From contig NSJX01000032.1 of assembly GCA_002286715.1 (NCBI GenBank), positions 124,001 through 188,000 on the forward strand: a DNA stretch of 64,000 nucleotides, read 5' to 3'. The position numbers and the translations under genes are program-made. Numbering within the stretch: the stretch's first letter is position 1; each line of letters begins with the position of its first letter. This document shows, one piece after another, positions 1-10,983 of this stretch. Below the pieces are notes generated by a model. The model saw nothing but the letters and a program-made list of their open reading frames with translations. It ran no database searches and had not been told where the DNA came from. Source of the stretch: Dentipellis sp. KUC8613. Its lineage: Eukaryota; Basidiomycota; Agaricomycetes; Russulales; Hericiaceae.

Positions 1-2096
1 CTCGCCGTCCTCGCTGTAGAGCCAGTCCTCGGCGACCTGCAGGTCCGCGAGGAGCTTCTCCTTTTCTGCCGGCTGCACGAACGCCGCGTAGCGGTCCTCG
101 AGCTTGCCGCGCATGTCGTACACGTACTCCTCGAGCGCGTTTTTGCGGTCCTGCGGGCGTCGTCAGTCAGCACTGCGCTTCCTTTGTGGGTGAGGAGTCA
201 CGGCATACCTCAGTGTCCTGGACCAGCTTGTCGTTGGCGTGCATCTTGGCCTCCTGCTCCTTGTACTGCTCGACGAGGGTGGAGTCGAGGCCGCTGTACG
301 CAGCGACGAAGGGGATGTCCTTCTTCTTGACGACCCTCTTCTTCTTGGGCGCCTCGCCCGCCTGCGGCTCGCCGTCGACCTGCATCGGCTCGTCCTTCTC
401 CTCGACCTGCTCGACGTAGCACTGCTCGAACGAGACGATGCCGTGCAGGTTGAGGCGCGTCTTGACCTTGACCGTCGTGAAGTCGCCCGAGGGCTCCGCG
501 GGGACGTCCTTGGCGGTGAAGCGGCCGAGCCAGGGGTTGAACGCGCCGGGGAGCGCGGCGGGCTCCGCGTAGACGGCCTCGAGGTCGAAGGGGCCCTTGC
601 GGTAGAACGTGAGGACCTTGGTGGACGGGATGGCGTTGCCGCGGGGGAAGACGACGAGCTCGGTGTCCTCCTCGGGCTCGCCGGGGGCCTTCTCCCAGCG
701 GACGGTGATCGGGAACGGCGTGATGTCGTGCAGCGCAAAGTCGCGCACGCGGAAGACGGGCGAGAGCATCGCGCACGCGAACGTCGCGCCGCGCGCGACG
801 GCCTCGTCCTGGTTGAGCGTCGTCATGAGCTGCTTGCCCGGGAAGCACTGCTGGATGCGGTGCCGCACGGCGGGGATGCGCGTCGAGCCGCCGACGAGCT
901 CGACGGCGTCGATCTGCTCGAGCGTGAGCGCGGACTCGGCGAGCGCCTGCTGGATCGGCGCGGCGATGCGCTCGAGGAGGGGCGCGATGAGCTCCTCGTA
1001 CACGTCGCGCGTGAGCTTGGACGACGCGTCGATGTCGTTCATGATGGACTCGACGGAGAGCGGCGCCTCGGCGTTCGCGGAGAGGATCTTCTTGAGCTTC
1101 TCCGCGGACGCGTAGAGCCGGAAGGTCGCCTTGGGGTTCGAGAGCACGTCGATCTTGTACTTTGTCTTGAACTCCTCGGCAAAGTGCTGCACGAGCGCGA
1201 GGTCGATGTCGCGCCCGCCGACGTGGTGGTCGTACGTCGTGCTCTTGACGGTGAGCTGGCCCTTGGAGAACGCGACGACGGAGACGGCGATGCTCGAGTG
1301 CCCGACGTCGACGAAGACGACGTGCCGCGGGCTCTCGGGCTCCGGCAGGTCCGACTTGGTGATGCCGTACCCGAGCGCGACGGCGGTGGTGTCGTTGATG
1401 AGCCGCAGCGGGTTGAGGCCCGCGATGTGCGCCGCGTCGATCAGCGCGCGCCGCTGGATGTCGGTGTACCAGTTCGGCACGGCGATGACGACGTCCGAGA
1501 CGCCGTTTTTGAGCTCGTTCGCGGCGATGTCGCGCAGCTTGCCGAGGTACATCGCCACGAGCTGCGTGGCGGAGAACGTCTGCTGCTCGCCGACATAGTT
1601 GACCTGCACAACACACACATACACACACGACGTCAGCATCGAAGACGGGAAGAACGCCGGGGACAGGCCTACCTGAGCGCCGACGGTGCCGCCGACGTCC
1701 ACAAGCGTGGCGAGCGTGAACTTCTTCTCGACGTCCTGGATCTCCCTGTCCTGCAGCGTGCGCCCGATGAGGCGCTTCAGCGAGCCGACCGTATTCCGGA
1801 AGTTGGAGATCTCGCCCGTCTTGGCCGCCTCGCCGAGCGCACGTTGTTTGGGCCCGAACGCGACGAGCGACCTGCGCGCGCCCCTGTGAGGATCGTCCCC
1901 GCCTGCGGAAAAAGAAAAAGGAAACACGTACGGGGTCTGGCGGTTCGACACCTCGTTGGTGATGATGTCGATTCCGCGGTGTCTTGCGACGCCAATCTGC
2001 CCCGCAGGCTGCGTGTTAGTGCGATGTGGTCCTGCGCGGGCGGGAGCGACGTACCTTGCTGTGCAGAGAGCCGAAATCTATGCCGACGACGGCCAT
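1..2096 (-). CDS. SSE1: Hsp110/Sse1-type Hsp70-family chaperone, 3' end outside window
   Basis: Cytosolic Hsp110 proteins act as nucleotide exchange factors for Hsp70 and hold unfolded clients. The start at 2096 gives [14 protein letters not shown], the first phosphate-binding loop of the actin-like ATPase domain. Exons read as 2055-2096, 1932-1996, 1673-1871, 209-1603 and 1-150 (cut by the window edge), about 617 residues. Visible Hsp70-family signatures are [27 protein letters not shown] and [13 protein letters not shown]. The Hsp110-type features are the acidic and lysine-rich insert in the beta domain ([12 protein letters not shown], then KKKRVVKKK) and the late motif [10 protein letters not shown], which is typical of Hsp110 rather than canonical Hsp70. 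All four introns have GT..AG ends and keep frame. The missing part is the very C-terminus. The family call is firm; orthology to yeast Sse1 is by type. Confidence 0.93.
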
Positions 2097-2613
2097 TGTT
2101 TGAGAAAGTGGGTGGAGGATTAGGAGGAGATAGGGTCAGTACAGGGCAGAGGGGGAAACGGAAAGCAGACAGGCAAAAGGTAGGCTATCGCGCGGACGGC
2201 AGGCGCGCTGTTATATTTTTCACCGGCACGCGTGGCTAACATCGATCATTTCCCTTTTCGGCCCATTTCGAGCTCCTTCTACCGCTTTCCATCCTCTTCC
2301 CGCTCTTTCTCTCCTCGCCTAAGGACGTGTTCGGGCGCACAACGGCAGCGATGTGTTGGCGGCGTCGTGGTCTTTTATACCCTGTGCTCGTTGGCGCTCT
2401 TTGCCTGCGTCGTAAATTTGCAGCGTCCATCGATTACAGGCAGGATGACGACATGGCAGGATTGGTCTAGCGAGACTTGCGTTGCGCCTGCGCGCGGTGT
2501 GGCAATTGCAGGTGAGCGCATCACATCTTACATGTTTGTCTGCAGTCTACTCTCGCCGGGTGACCTGGACAATATTCACGCAGCGCAAATTGCATACAGT
2601 CCCAGACACTCGG
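2097..2613. other. Intergenic region between the Hsp110 start and the 3' end of the small hypothetical gene
   Basis: About 520 bases with no supported gene. It must hold the Hsp110 promoter. A plus-strand open frame near 2232-2675 lacks homology and codon character, so I do not call it. Confidence 0.5.
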
Positions 2614-3205
2614 TCAAAACGCAATCACAACCCTCTCTTCCGTGCCGTCATCTGCAACGCCATCGAACGACATGAACGGCCGGACAGGGTACAGCGTCAC
2701 CACGCCCACCGGCTCCCTATCCTCGCCTCCGTCCTTCTCATACACATAATACCTGGCATGCGTTCGCAAGAGGTATCGCTCTGGCCTGCCGGGACCCAAG
2801 TCCAGCGGCTCCTCGGGCTCCGCCTCTTCCGCGTCGATGTCCACCAGCTCGAGCCCAGAGTCTGTCCCGAGACACTTGTTCGTGGCCGGGTCGACCCAGT
2901 CGAGGAAGTAGTGCGACGAGGGCCGGAGGACTGGCTCTGTCATGCGCGCGGAGATGGTGTCTGTAATCGGCTCCGTCGAGGAGAAGGTGTAGCCGCAGGG
3001 AAGTTCGTCGCAGAGGCGTTCCTGGGCTGGGTCAGCGCTGCAACTGGGTGTGCGAGTGTGGAGGTGAGCGTAGTGCAGGACAGACGACTCCCGTGCCGGT
3101 GAAGTATAAGCTTGTGGGGTCGAGGATGTGCGCGAACTCTGGACGCTCGGCGGCGATGCGCCTGGCGATATCCCGGTTCTCGAATCGTCTCTTGAAGTTC
3201 CTCAT
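2614..3205 (-). CDS. Hypothetical protein, 174 residues, two exons
   Basis: I do not recognise the family. Exon 1 (3089-3205) begins MRNFKRRFENRDIARRI and ends at SLYFTGTG. Exon 2 (2614-3021) resumes ERLCDELPCGYTFSS and runs to VVIAF and a stop. The join uses a weak GTCGTC donor and a CCAG acceptor; it is phase 0 and gives 174 residues. The protein has a basic N-terminus and an acidic centre (LVDIDAEEAEPEEPLDLG), followed by a segment rich in Tyr, Val and Phe (RYYVYEKDG, VVTLYPVRPFMSF). There is no signal peptide or membrane segment. It is divergent from the Mio gene at 3727. The coding call is supported by continuous frame and composition; the exact donor is uncertain. Confidence 0.6.
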
Positions 3206-3726
3206 GGTGGTCTGCGTGGATGGACGGAGATGGTTGGATGGTGGCAAGCAACGTATTATATATATTGTGGTTTGGATCAAGCTCGAGTACAAGGGTGCCC
3301 AAATAAGAAGTATCAACCGCTGGTCATGCACGAGATACCATGTGGAACGCATAGGCTTCTACACTGATTGCCTCTAGAAGGGACATCAAACGGTATTTTT
3401 GATTGCGCTCGAGTATGCCGCCTTGTGATGAGCGGGGGAATGAGAGAAGGAGGACGGCCGGAGCGGGATCACGAGTCGCGTTCGCAGACGCGTCTGTTCA
3501 GGGCAGGCCATGGCCCAACGCTTCGTCGAGCCCAGCGGCGTCCCCACCTCAGCGTCTTCCTGATAGCGGTCAGGCGGACACGATGCGATACCGTGCTACC
3601 TAATTCCTCCAAAAAAATCCTACTAACCCAACAATCCTTCCTAGCCCTACAGTCCCGGTAGTTCCCATATCTGTCCCTATCGCTGCGACTACTGGACTCT
3701 ACGTATCTTCGTCAGCGAACACAACG
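3206..3726. promoter_or_regulatory. Divergent intergenic region, about 520 bp
   Basis: This lies between the minus-strand hypothetical gene and the plus-strand Mio gene and should carry both promoters. The last 130 bases before the Mio ATG are pyrimidine-rich (CCTAACCC, TCCTTCCTAG), common upstream of fungal starts. No clear TATA box or operator is visible. Confidence 0.4.
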
Positions 3727-6700
3727 ATGGTCAGCCAGCCAGAGCGACGCGTTCTATGGCACCCGCGCGGTGAGGACCGCTTCGCCGTCTCGAGCGGCTC
3801 GCAGATTATCTTGTACGAGTACGCGCCGGATGAGCCTGCCATCCGCGATATTGCCTCGCAGCAGGATCTCAGCCCATTCAAGGTGCGTACCCCCTCTTCT
3901 ATCATTCTGACTCTCACTTATTATTATTATTATTCACAGTGCTTTGCATGGTCCCCGACACCACTCGCATCGGACCTCTTCGCAACCGGGCTCCCCTCCG
4001 GCCGCGTCGACCTCCTGCGCCTCTGCGAGCCCGCCTCCACCGGGCCCCGCCCCACACACGCACACTCCCACTCGCTCTCGCACGCCCCGCGCGTCTCCCT
4101 CTACCCGCGCACCGCGCGCCCCTGCACCGCGCTCGCCTTCTGCCCCGCCGCCCCGCACTACCTCGCGCAGGGGCTCGACAAAGCCCGCGGCGACGCGGGC
4201 CTCATCATCTGGGACCTGCACACCGCCGCCGCCGCCGCCCTCTCCCTCTCCCTCGGGCCCACCACCACCACCTCCCCCACCCCACTCACCGCGCCCCCAC
4301 CCTCGCCCTCCATCCCACTCACCCCCCTCCCGCTCCCATCCTCCCCCACCCGCTCCACGCTCACCCTCCCGCGCCTCGACCCCCTCCCGCGCACCGACGC
4401 GCGCGCCCTCCAAACCCACGCGCCCGCCGACCCCGTCCCCGCACTCGCCTGGCTCCCGCACACCCCGCACCTCCTCGCCGCCGCCGCGCCCGCGCCGCGC
4501 CTCTTCGACCTGCGCGCGCCCACCACCACTGCGGCGCTCGCGTTCGGCACCGGCCGCGCGCGCGCGCTCGCGGCTGCACCCGCGGGCGAGTTCTGGCTCG
4601 CGGCGGCGGGCGCGGACGGCGGGCTGTGCGTGTGGGATACGCGATGGCTGGGCGCGGGCGCGCCGCTGTTGGCGTTTTCCGCGCGGGATGCGGCTGGGGC
4701 TGGGGTTGGTGCTTGGGGAGGAGGGGGAGGAGTAGCAGGTGGTGGTGGTAGTGGGGGGACAGGGGGAGCAGGGGGTAATGGGGAGGGAGAAATCGTGCTG
4801 GAGATGGAGTTCTCGCGCGCGCGCCGCGGCGTGCTCGCCGTGCTCGAGAAGGACGCGGCGTACGTGCGCTTCTGGGACATCCTCGGTGTGGAACGCGGCT
4901 TTGAGGTCAGCGCGGAGGAGCCGGGTGCGGGTGGTGGGGAGGTGCTGGGGCATGATGCTGCGGGCGCGGGCGCGGGGAGGGGCAAGCTCGCGTCGTGGAC
5001 GCCGTGGAGCGCGGGCGGGGCGGCGCGCAGGCCGGAGCGGCACGACGGCGGGGCGTTCAGCGCGGTGCTCGCGGACACGCGCACAAGTGCGTACACACTC
5101 CCTTCTTCACGCGCACATACTCACACCTTCTACTTCTACTTCTCCTTCTGCTTCTCCCGCACACCCAGGCGCACCCACCCCGCACCCCCTCGCCTCCTTC
5201 GCGCTCGTCCCGCCGCCACCCGCGCCGCGTGTACCGCTCACGACGCCGCTCATCACGCTCACGCGCGCGGGCGCGCTCGGCGTCGGCGCGGTGTACGACG
5301 CGCCCGCGCACGCGCGCTGGAGCGCGCGCGGCGCCGCCGTGCTCGGCGTCGGCGCGGACTATCGCTGGTTCGCCCCCGCGCCGCCTGCGCCTGAGGACGA
5401 AGGAGCTGGAGTGGACGGCGCGGGGGTGCATGTGGAGCGCGGGCGCGCGGCGGTGCCGGCGGTGCTGGTGCCGAGCTTTGGGAGGGGCGATGAGGAGGGG
5501 TTTCCTGCGCTTGGCGGGGGCGGGTCGCAGAGGCCGTCGCCGCGGATGGGGCCGGCGCATCTGCATGCGCATAAGGAGGCGGGGCCGAAGGAGCGGGATA
5601 AGGAGCGAGAGAAGGAAAAAGAGAGGGAGAGGGAGAAGGAGAAGGAGAAGCGGCGCATGCGCAGCCAGCCCGCGTCCCCGCGCCCACACCCCCGCGCGCC
5701 GCCGTCGGTCCCCGCGTCCCCCGCGCGCGGCGTGGCGCGGCTCGCGGGGGACACGGAGAGCGTGCGCGCGGTGGTCGGGCGCGTGCAGGTGCAGGTGCAG
5801 GTGCGCACGCGGTCCAAGAGCGCGCGTGCGCTCGAGCGCGTGGGCGGCGTCGTCGAGGAGGACGTGTCGATGGTCATGCGGCGGCGCGCGGCGCGGGGGT
5901 ATGGGCTGGGCAATGTGAGTGTTTTGTTTTTTGTTGTGAGGGTGAATGTGGGTGAGAGAGCGAGGCTGATGGCATGGCTGATGGGTGCGTAGCCGTATAG
6001 GAATGCGGTCATTTTGAAGGAGGAGGCGGGGGAGCGCGAGCGGGATGCGGATGGGACGCTTGTGGAGCTGTGGACGTGGATACACCGTGCGTGTCGCACT
6101 CTTTTTTTTTTTTTGGCGTATATGCGTGCTGACTAGGTTCGTTGTATATCGCAGAATCGCGCGAGCTTCTGAATGGCCCCGGTCCTCGCCCAGACGCTGT
6201 GTTCAACGGGTACGACTTCGCCGGGCAAGGGCTTTTAGGCATCTGGGATAGCTTCCCGCTCTCGCTGCACGGACCCCTCCCCAACGCCGCCCCATCGCCA
6301 GCAGCCTACCAGCGCGTGCTCGACTCCGAGTCCGTCCCCGCCGCAATGTCGCGCTCGCGCTCGCGGCGGGGCAAAGCGCGCCCGGACCCATACGCCGACT
6401 TCGTGAGCGCGATCCTCGCGCTGTGCGCCGCGCGCGGCGTCGAGCTCGGCGGCGACGAGAAGGACAAGGCGGGGTGGAGGCCGGCGGTGCCGACTGCAAG
6501 ATTGGTGCAGCGCCGCTTTGCGCTGCTGCTGGTCGGGTGGAGTCTAAGGGAGGACGATCTCGGGAGGGCGATTGCGCGGTGGGAGAAGGAGGGGCGCTTC
6601 TCGCAGGCGGCGTGCTGGCTTGTGTTCGTCGGGCGGCATAGCAAGGCAATTGATCTGCTCATGCGGAGCAAAGGTGCGTCCTACCCTGCACACCCTCTGG

Positions 6701-7782
6701 TGTCGGTGATATGCTCATGAGGGGGGCTGCAGACGAATCGCACCACCTCATGTCCGGCACCATCGCCGCGCTCATGCCGACGCGCTCGGGCGCCGAGAAG
6801 CCGCCCGAGCTGCGCGCGCACTGCGAGCGGCTCATCCTGCGGCTGCAGGACCCGTACTTCCGCGCGATGCTGACGTACCTCGCGCTCGCGGACTACAGCG
6901 AGGTGCTCGAGGAGGACGCGCTCCCGCTCGCGGAGCGCCTCGCCATCGCGCTGCAGTTCCTCGACGACGCCGCGCTCTCCGCGTACCTCCGCCGCGTCGC
7001 GGACCGCGCGGTCGCGCGCGGGGACGCGGGCGGGCTCGTGCTCACGGGCGTCGCGGGCGCGGGGCTGGACGTGCTCCAAAGCTTTGTGGATCGCACGGGC
7101 GACGTGCAGACTGCCGCTGTGCTCGGCGCGTGTGTGGCTAGGGGTGCGGGCGATGGGAGAGTGAGGCGGTGGGTGGAGGTGTATAGGGAGCTGCTGGATG
7201 GGTGGCGGATGTTTAGAGTGCGGTGTCAGTTGGATATCGAGCGGGGCGCGGTGGTGAGGGACGGGAGGGGCGCGGAGGCGGAGGCGCTGGAGCTGGCGAA
7301 GCGGCAGGTTGTGTTGAGGTGTAATTATTGTAATAAGGTGATTAGCGCGCCGCAGGGGGCGACGGCGAGTCGGGTGAGTTTTTCGGGTGTTGGTATTGCA
7401 TGTTTGGAGTTAGCTGACTTTTTTTTTGGTCTTGTTAGGCTACGGGGTGTCCGTTCTGCAATCGGGCGCTGCCGAGGTGTTCGGTGTGTCTGATGAACAT
7501 CAGCGTTGTCCCCGACGCTGTGCGGGATGGCCAGCTTGCGCACCACAACGCGCGTCTGCGAGGCAAGTCCTTGTTCGCTCTATCACATATGACCTTGCTC
7601 ATGAAACACATTGCGATGCAGACACTATCGACGACGCCGTCGTATTCTGCCAGACGTGTCGGCACGGCGGCCACGCCGCGCATATACTCGAGTGGTTCTA
7701 CGGCGAGGCTGGCGCGCGGTCGCATGGCGTCTGTGCGATTGCGAGCTGCGACTGTCGGTGCGCGAGTGAGGCAGAGTTGTAG
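3727..7782 (+). CDS. SEA4: Mio/Sea4 WD40 protein, GATOR2/SEACAT subunit
   Basis: The Mio/Sea4 subunit belongs to GATOR2 (SEACAT), which sits at the vacuole/lysosome and counteracts GATOR1 to activate TORC1 in response to amino acids. Eight exons (3727-3882, 3940-5086, 5169-5914, 5993-6086, 6155-6673, 6733-7373, 7439-7562, 7622-7782) sum to exactly 1,195 codons plus stop. The N-terminal WD40 propeller starts RRVLWHPRGEDRFAV and includes CFAWSP, LIIWDLHT and GGLCVWDTRW. The middle is an alpha-solenoid (ARWEKEGRFSQAACWLVF). The C-terminus is the Cys/His zinc-binding end: CNYCNK, CPFCNRALPRCSVC, FCQTCRHGGHAAHILEWF and a final CDCRC. Long low-complexity Gly, Pro and Arg-rich inserts between blades (near 4,250-4,350 and 4,700-4,780) lengthen it over the animal protein. 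The last intron (7563-7621) appears to use a GC donor (GCAAGT). Confidence 0.92.
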
Positions 7783-7944
7783 TGCTTTCGGGTGACAGTT
7801 TGTGTGATCATGTTGGGCTGTAATTTATTGTATATTGCGCTTGTGCTTATAGATGCTTTGTTTCGTGCCCGTATCATAATGTGCTCATATAAACTTCGCA
7901 TATCGTACAAGATAGTGAACTTCATAATCTCTCCGTGTCCTTTC

Positions 7945-10344
7945 CTAAAAAGCTTTCAGCTCTACGATGGACATCTCCAAGCAATCCCAGAATTTGACAA
8001 ATTCCAATCCAGCTTGATTGCTTGGGCAGAAAACGATATGGTCAACTCCTGCTCGTCTTGCATTTACTGCCCAAAGGAAATTGCTCACCCGAGACTGACG
8101 ATCTCCTCGAGCGAACGCTCCCGCGAATTGTTCAGGACCATCATGTTGAGATCCATGATGAACGGACGGATCCCACCCGCGCCGAAATTCCGGGGGACAC
8201 AGCGTACAAGTGCAGAATTTCCCAACCTGGAAAAGCCTGGGAAAAGGCATACGTAATTGTATCACTTTTACTAGAAATTTCTGTGCTCAAAGGACCAAAG
8301 AAACCAATAACTAAGCTACCTGTATCCTCGTTCGGGAAAGTCATTTGTAATAGGAAAACTCTTTTGGGTGAGAAAGGGCCAGAAAAAGGAGGAGAAAGGT
8401 TTCCCTTTCATTTGACTTTTCCACAACAAAGGAAATGTTTTTCATTTACAAGCTTGTAATGATTTGGGAAAAGTCTAAAGGTAAACAATCCCAAGGCTTT
8501 TACATAGACTTTTCCCGGTCTGAATGCAACAAACATCTCACTCAATTTTACGGGATATGGGAGTCTGTGGCATAGTTATTGGTTTCTTTGGTCTTTCTGA
8601 ACCCTGAATTTTCTAGTAAAAGTGATACAATTACATATGCCTTTTCCCAGGCTTTTCCGGGTCGGGAAATTCTGCACTTGTACGCTGTGGGAGCGGCTTC
8701 GGTGCATCGATCGATACCGTGTCCGGCACGCTGGGAGGCGGGGTTCCAGCTCCTGTATCCGTGATTTCGGCGATACTGTCCGTGAGGACGTATTCCTCTG
8801 CATGCCGAGTGGGTTCAGCCTGAGTCGAACGTATGGTATCTTTTCACGCACGGATGAGCAGACGGCTGGACGACTTCATTACTTTCCTAATATTTGTGAG
8901 AATTTGAATGCAGGCCAGGTCAGGCCAGTCGTGGATTATCATCCGCATCTATACGAAGCCAAGTTTGTGAATCGAATTGAATCGGATTGATCTGTCGGGT
9001 ACATACGTAGTAGAAATCTTGATCCGGCACTGGTGACTCTTTCAGAAAATCTATAGGTACAAAGGATATGCGGTTCTCTTGAAGCGCGGCGGGGCAGTGT
9101 TGCTCAAAATGCTGTTGACGTCGTAGGGTGAATGAATGGTTGAGGATCAAAAAAAAAACTACGCACATCTTTCGCTTCTTCGAGGACATGGGGTTGATCC
9201 TGTAGCGTCAGCTGGATGTGAGGATGCGCCTCTGCGATGGGAAGGAGCATTCCGCCCACGCCTCCCCCGACATCGCACCATGTAGTGTTCACAGGTAAAC
9301 AACCGATTGGATAAACTGTATGGGCGCACCGGTCAGAAATAAGTAAGCTGAGCTGGAGACTACGGACGGAATTGACGTACGCTCATGAACGGCTCCTAGC
9401 TGCAATGCCGTCATGGCTCGTCCAAACCTCTGCAGGAATCTGTAAGACAAAGAAATGGAAAGCCAGATTAAATCGCTCTGACTTCACTTTCCTCCGGCTA
9501 ACGCAACAAAGAAGTTGGAAGTCAGAACCAACACGAGATGCAGATAAATATGTGGATCATACCCGCTTATGAAGCCAACCAAAAAATGTATCCTTTGCCG
9601 CCCAGCTGAACGCGCTCACCATGGGTTCCTCGGAGGGGCCGTTCGCAGGGTCCATCAGAGCCTCATAGAAGTTAGTCCAAGCGAATGGATTGCAGAGAGT
9701 GCCGTAAACATGGATAAGGTCCGCTAAGGGTGTCGAGGGGTGCAAGGCAAGCGACAGGCGATTGTTCGCGAAAGCGTCCTTCTTCACTATTGTCAAATTG
9801 GCCGTTGCTAAATTAGTTTGTGATGCAGTAAGATAGAGCCTACCTTCGCGGAAGCAATGTTTTACGCTTAGGATACGGAGGATACGGGAAAGCTTGGCAG
9901 ATGGAAGTCCTGTTTGCTTTGCGATCTCGGTGACATGTAGACCATTTGGATGGTCTGCCAGAATACCGGGGATCTTGGCCTCCACAGCGACGCGAAGACA
10001 CGCTGCTTCTACAGGTGCGGATGCTGTCTGTAGAATATGGGATACCCCATCTCAGCCCTAGGTCTATGCTTAACCAGGGGACAATGGCGTACCGTATGCA
10101 ATGTGAGGAATGTTGGAGCGAGAGTGGCGCACAACTGGTAGCTGGCGCCTTCCAGTTGCCGGACTGCATGTAGTAGATCTGTATTTGACGCGCAGCTTCC
10201 GTCCACTTTGGCCTCGTCGAGTGAGGGCACGCTGCCGGCGTGTTGCTCCCAGATGGCTACAGCGTTGTTGGCGGAGGATGCGATGAGTTTCAACAAAGCA
10301 TGGACCTCGTCCCTCCGCTGAGCAGGATTGAGTTCTGGATACAT
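7945..10344 (-). pseudogene. O-methyltransferase A, otherwise intact but split by a 492-bp element
   Basis: SAM-dependent O-methyltransferase of the plant COMT-like class. Exon 1 starts at 10344 (MYPELNPAQRRDEVHALLKL). Later exons carry a winged-helix dimerisation part (GLHVTEIAKQTGLPSAKLSR), the 15-nt microexon at 9483-9497 (PEESE), the SAM loop WCDVGGGVGG, the catalytic-type IIHDWPD and the end FVKFWDCLEMSIVELKAF. Every exon of the paralogues can be followed without a stop. In the penultimate exon, between APKPLP and RNFGAGGIRPF, lies the element at 8198-8689. Taking it out with one copy of its GGA duplication restores the frame exactly. As it stands the exon is broken, so I call a recent pseudogene or insertion allele. 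A spliced-out or unfixed insertion is possible. TATA-like sequence lies at 10395-10402. Confidence 0.85.
8198..8689. mobile_element. 492-bp non-autonomous inverted-repeat DNA element (MITE-like) in OMT A
   Basis: The ends are long inverted repeats of about 115 bp, roughly 90% identical by eye, each starting CACAGCGTACAAGTGCAG. The element is flanked by the 3-bp direct repeat GGA (8195-8197 and 8690-8692). It has no transposase frame. Repeated GGGAAAAG-type motifs occur inside the ends in both orientations, like subterminal transposase sites. CACAG termini with a 3-bp duplication resemble CACTA/EnSpm elements, but assignment to that superfamily is inference. The insertion is well supported because the paralogous OMT genes lack it. 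Confidence 0.85.
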
Positions 10345-10394
10345 GTCAAGTAAGAGGGAGATGAGTAGATAGGGAGGGAAGGGGCTGCCGGGAA

Positions 10395-10402
10395 CTTATA
10401 TC
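10395..10402 (-). promoter_or_regulatory. TATA-like box of OMT A
   Basis: Reads GATATAAG on the minus strand, about 51 bases before the ATG. All five OMT genes have an ATATAAG or TATAAAAG sequence 36-90 bases before the start. Confidence 0.5.
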
Positions 10403-10571
10403 ACTATCGCTCGCAAGGCAGATGATTGTTATGGGCGTTATCATCTGTATAAAGTTCGAAGGCGCTCTTGTCAGGGAAAGTTTCCACGACGTTAGTTGTT
10501 ACGGAATCCGTCGCGTGTATGGACCTTGATAAAGGCAGCAGCAGCGGCCGGAGGACGAAGAAATGGTTATA

Positions 10572-10587
10572 TTCAGCGTCTGAAGGA
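10572..10587. promoter_or_regulatory. Conserved upstream motif, OMT A copy
   Basis: TTCAGCGTCTGAAGGA lies 228 bases before the ATG of A. The same core is found 231 bases before the ATG of B (13103) and again at 17103. Equal spacing in A and B suggests a shared promoter element or simple common descent. Confidence 0.4.
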
Positions 10588-10983
10588 CCCACCGCGGATC
10601 AAAGGCGACGGCTATTATGGCAATTCGTGTGTAAGTTGCTTCGTAAGGCAGGAAACAAGGGAGCGCATGATGCGTGCTGAGGCGCACGCCGGGGATCGAG
10701 GAAGGTCGGGAACCAGAGGTCTCCGTAGCTGGACACTGAGCTGAGGAACAGCTAATCAGAACTCAACGCCGATTATTCGCGCTATACGAGCTGTCATAAG
10801 GTCTGCCAACCACATGAGGAAGGAACATACGAGGGAATTTGGTAGACAAATTGCTCTTCGCGTGCATTGCGTTACTTTCGACGGACAAGAATCGATGATA
10901 GTGCCTAGAATTACGCGCCAGGACAAGTACGCCGCAGCGATATACCGGAGCTCGCATAGGTACGATGTCAGTCATTCGCAAAG

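Larger units (their letters stand above)
10345..10983. other. OMT A promoter region and OMT B 3' flank
   Basis: No gene. It holds a TATA-like sequence and a TTCAGCGTCTGA motif shared with the B upstream region (see separate entries). Confidence 0.5.

Noticed and set aside
163..2239. Very long open frames on both strands across the Hsp110 gene
   Set aside because: They are low-complexity Arg/Ala/Leu shadows caused by high GC at third positions; the Hsp110 frame has all family motifs.
3934..6100. Several long antisense frames across the Mio gene
   Set aside because: Composition is Arg/Pro/His repeats with no motif; the plus-strand exons join to a complete WD40 and zinc-binding protein.
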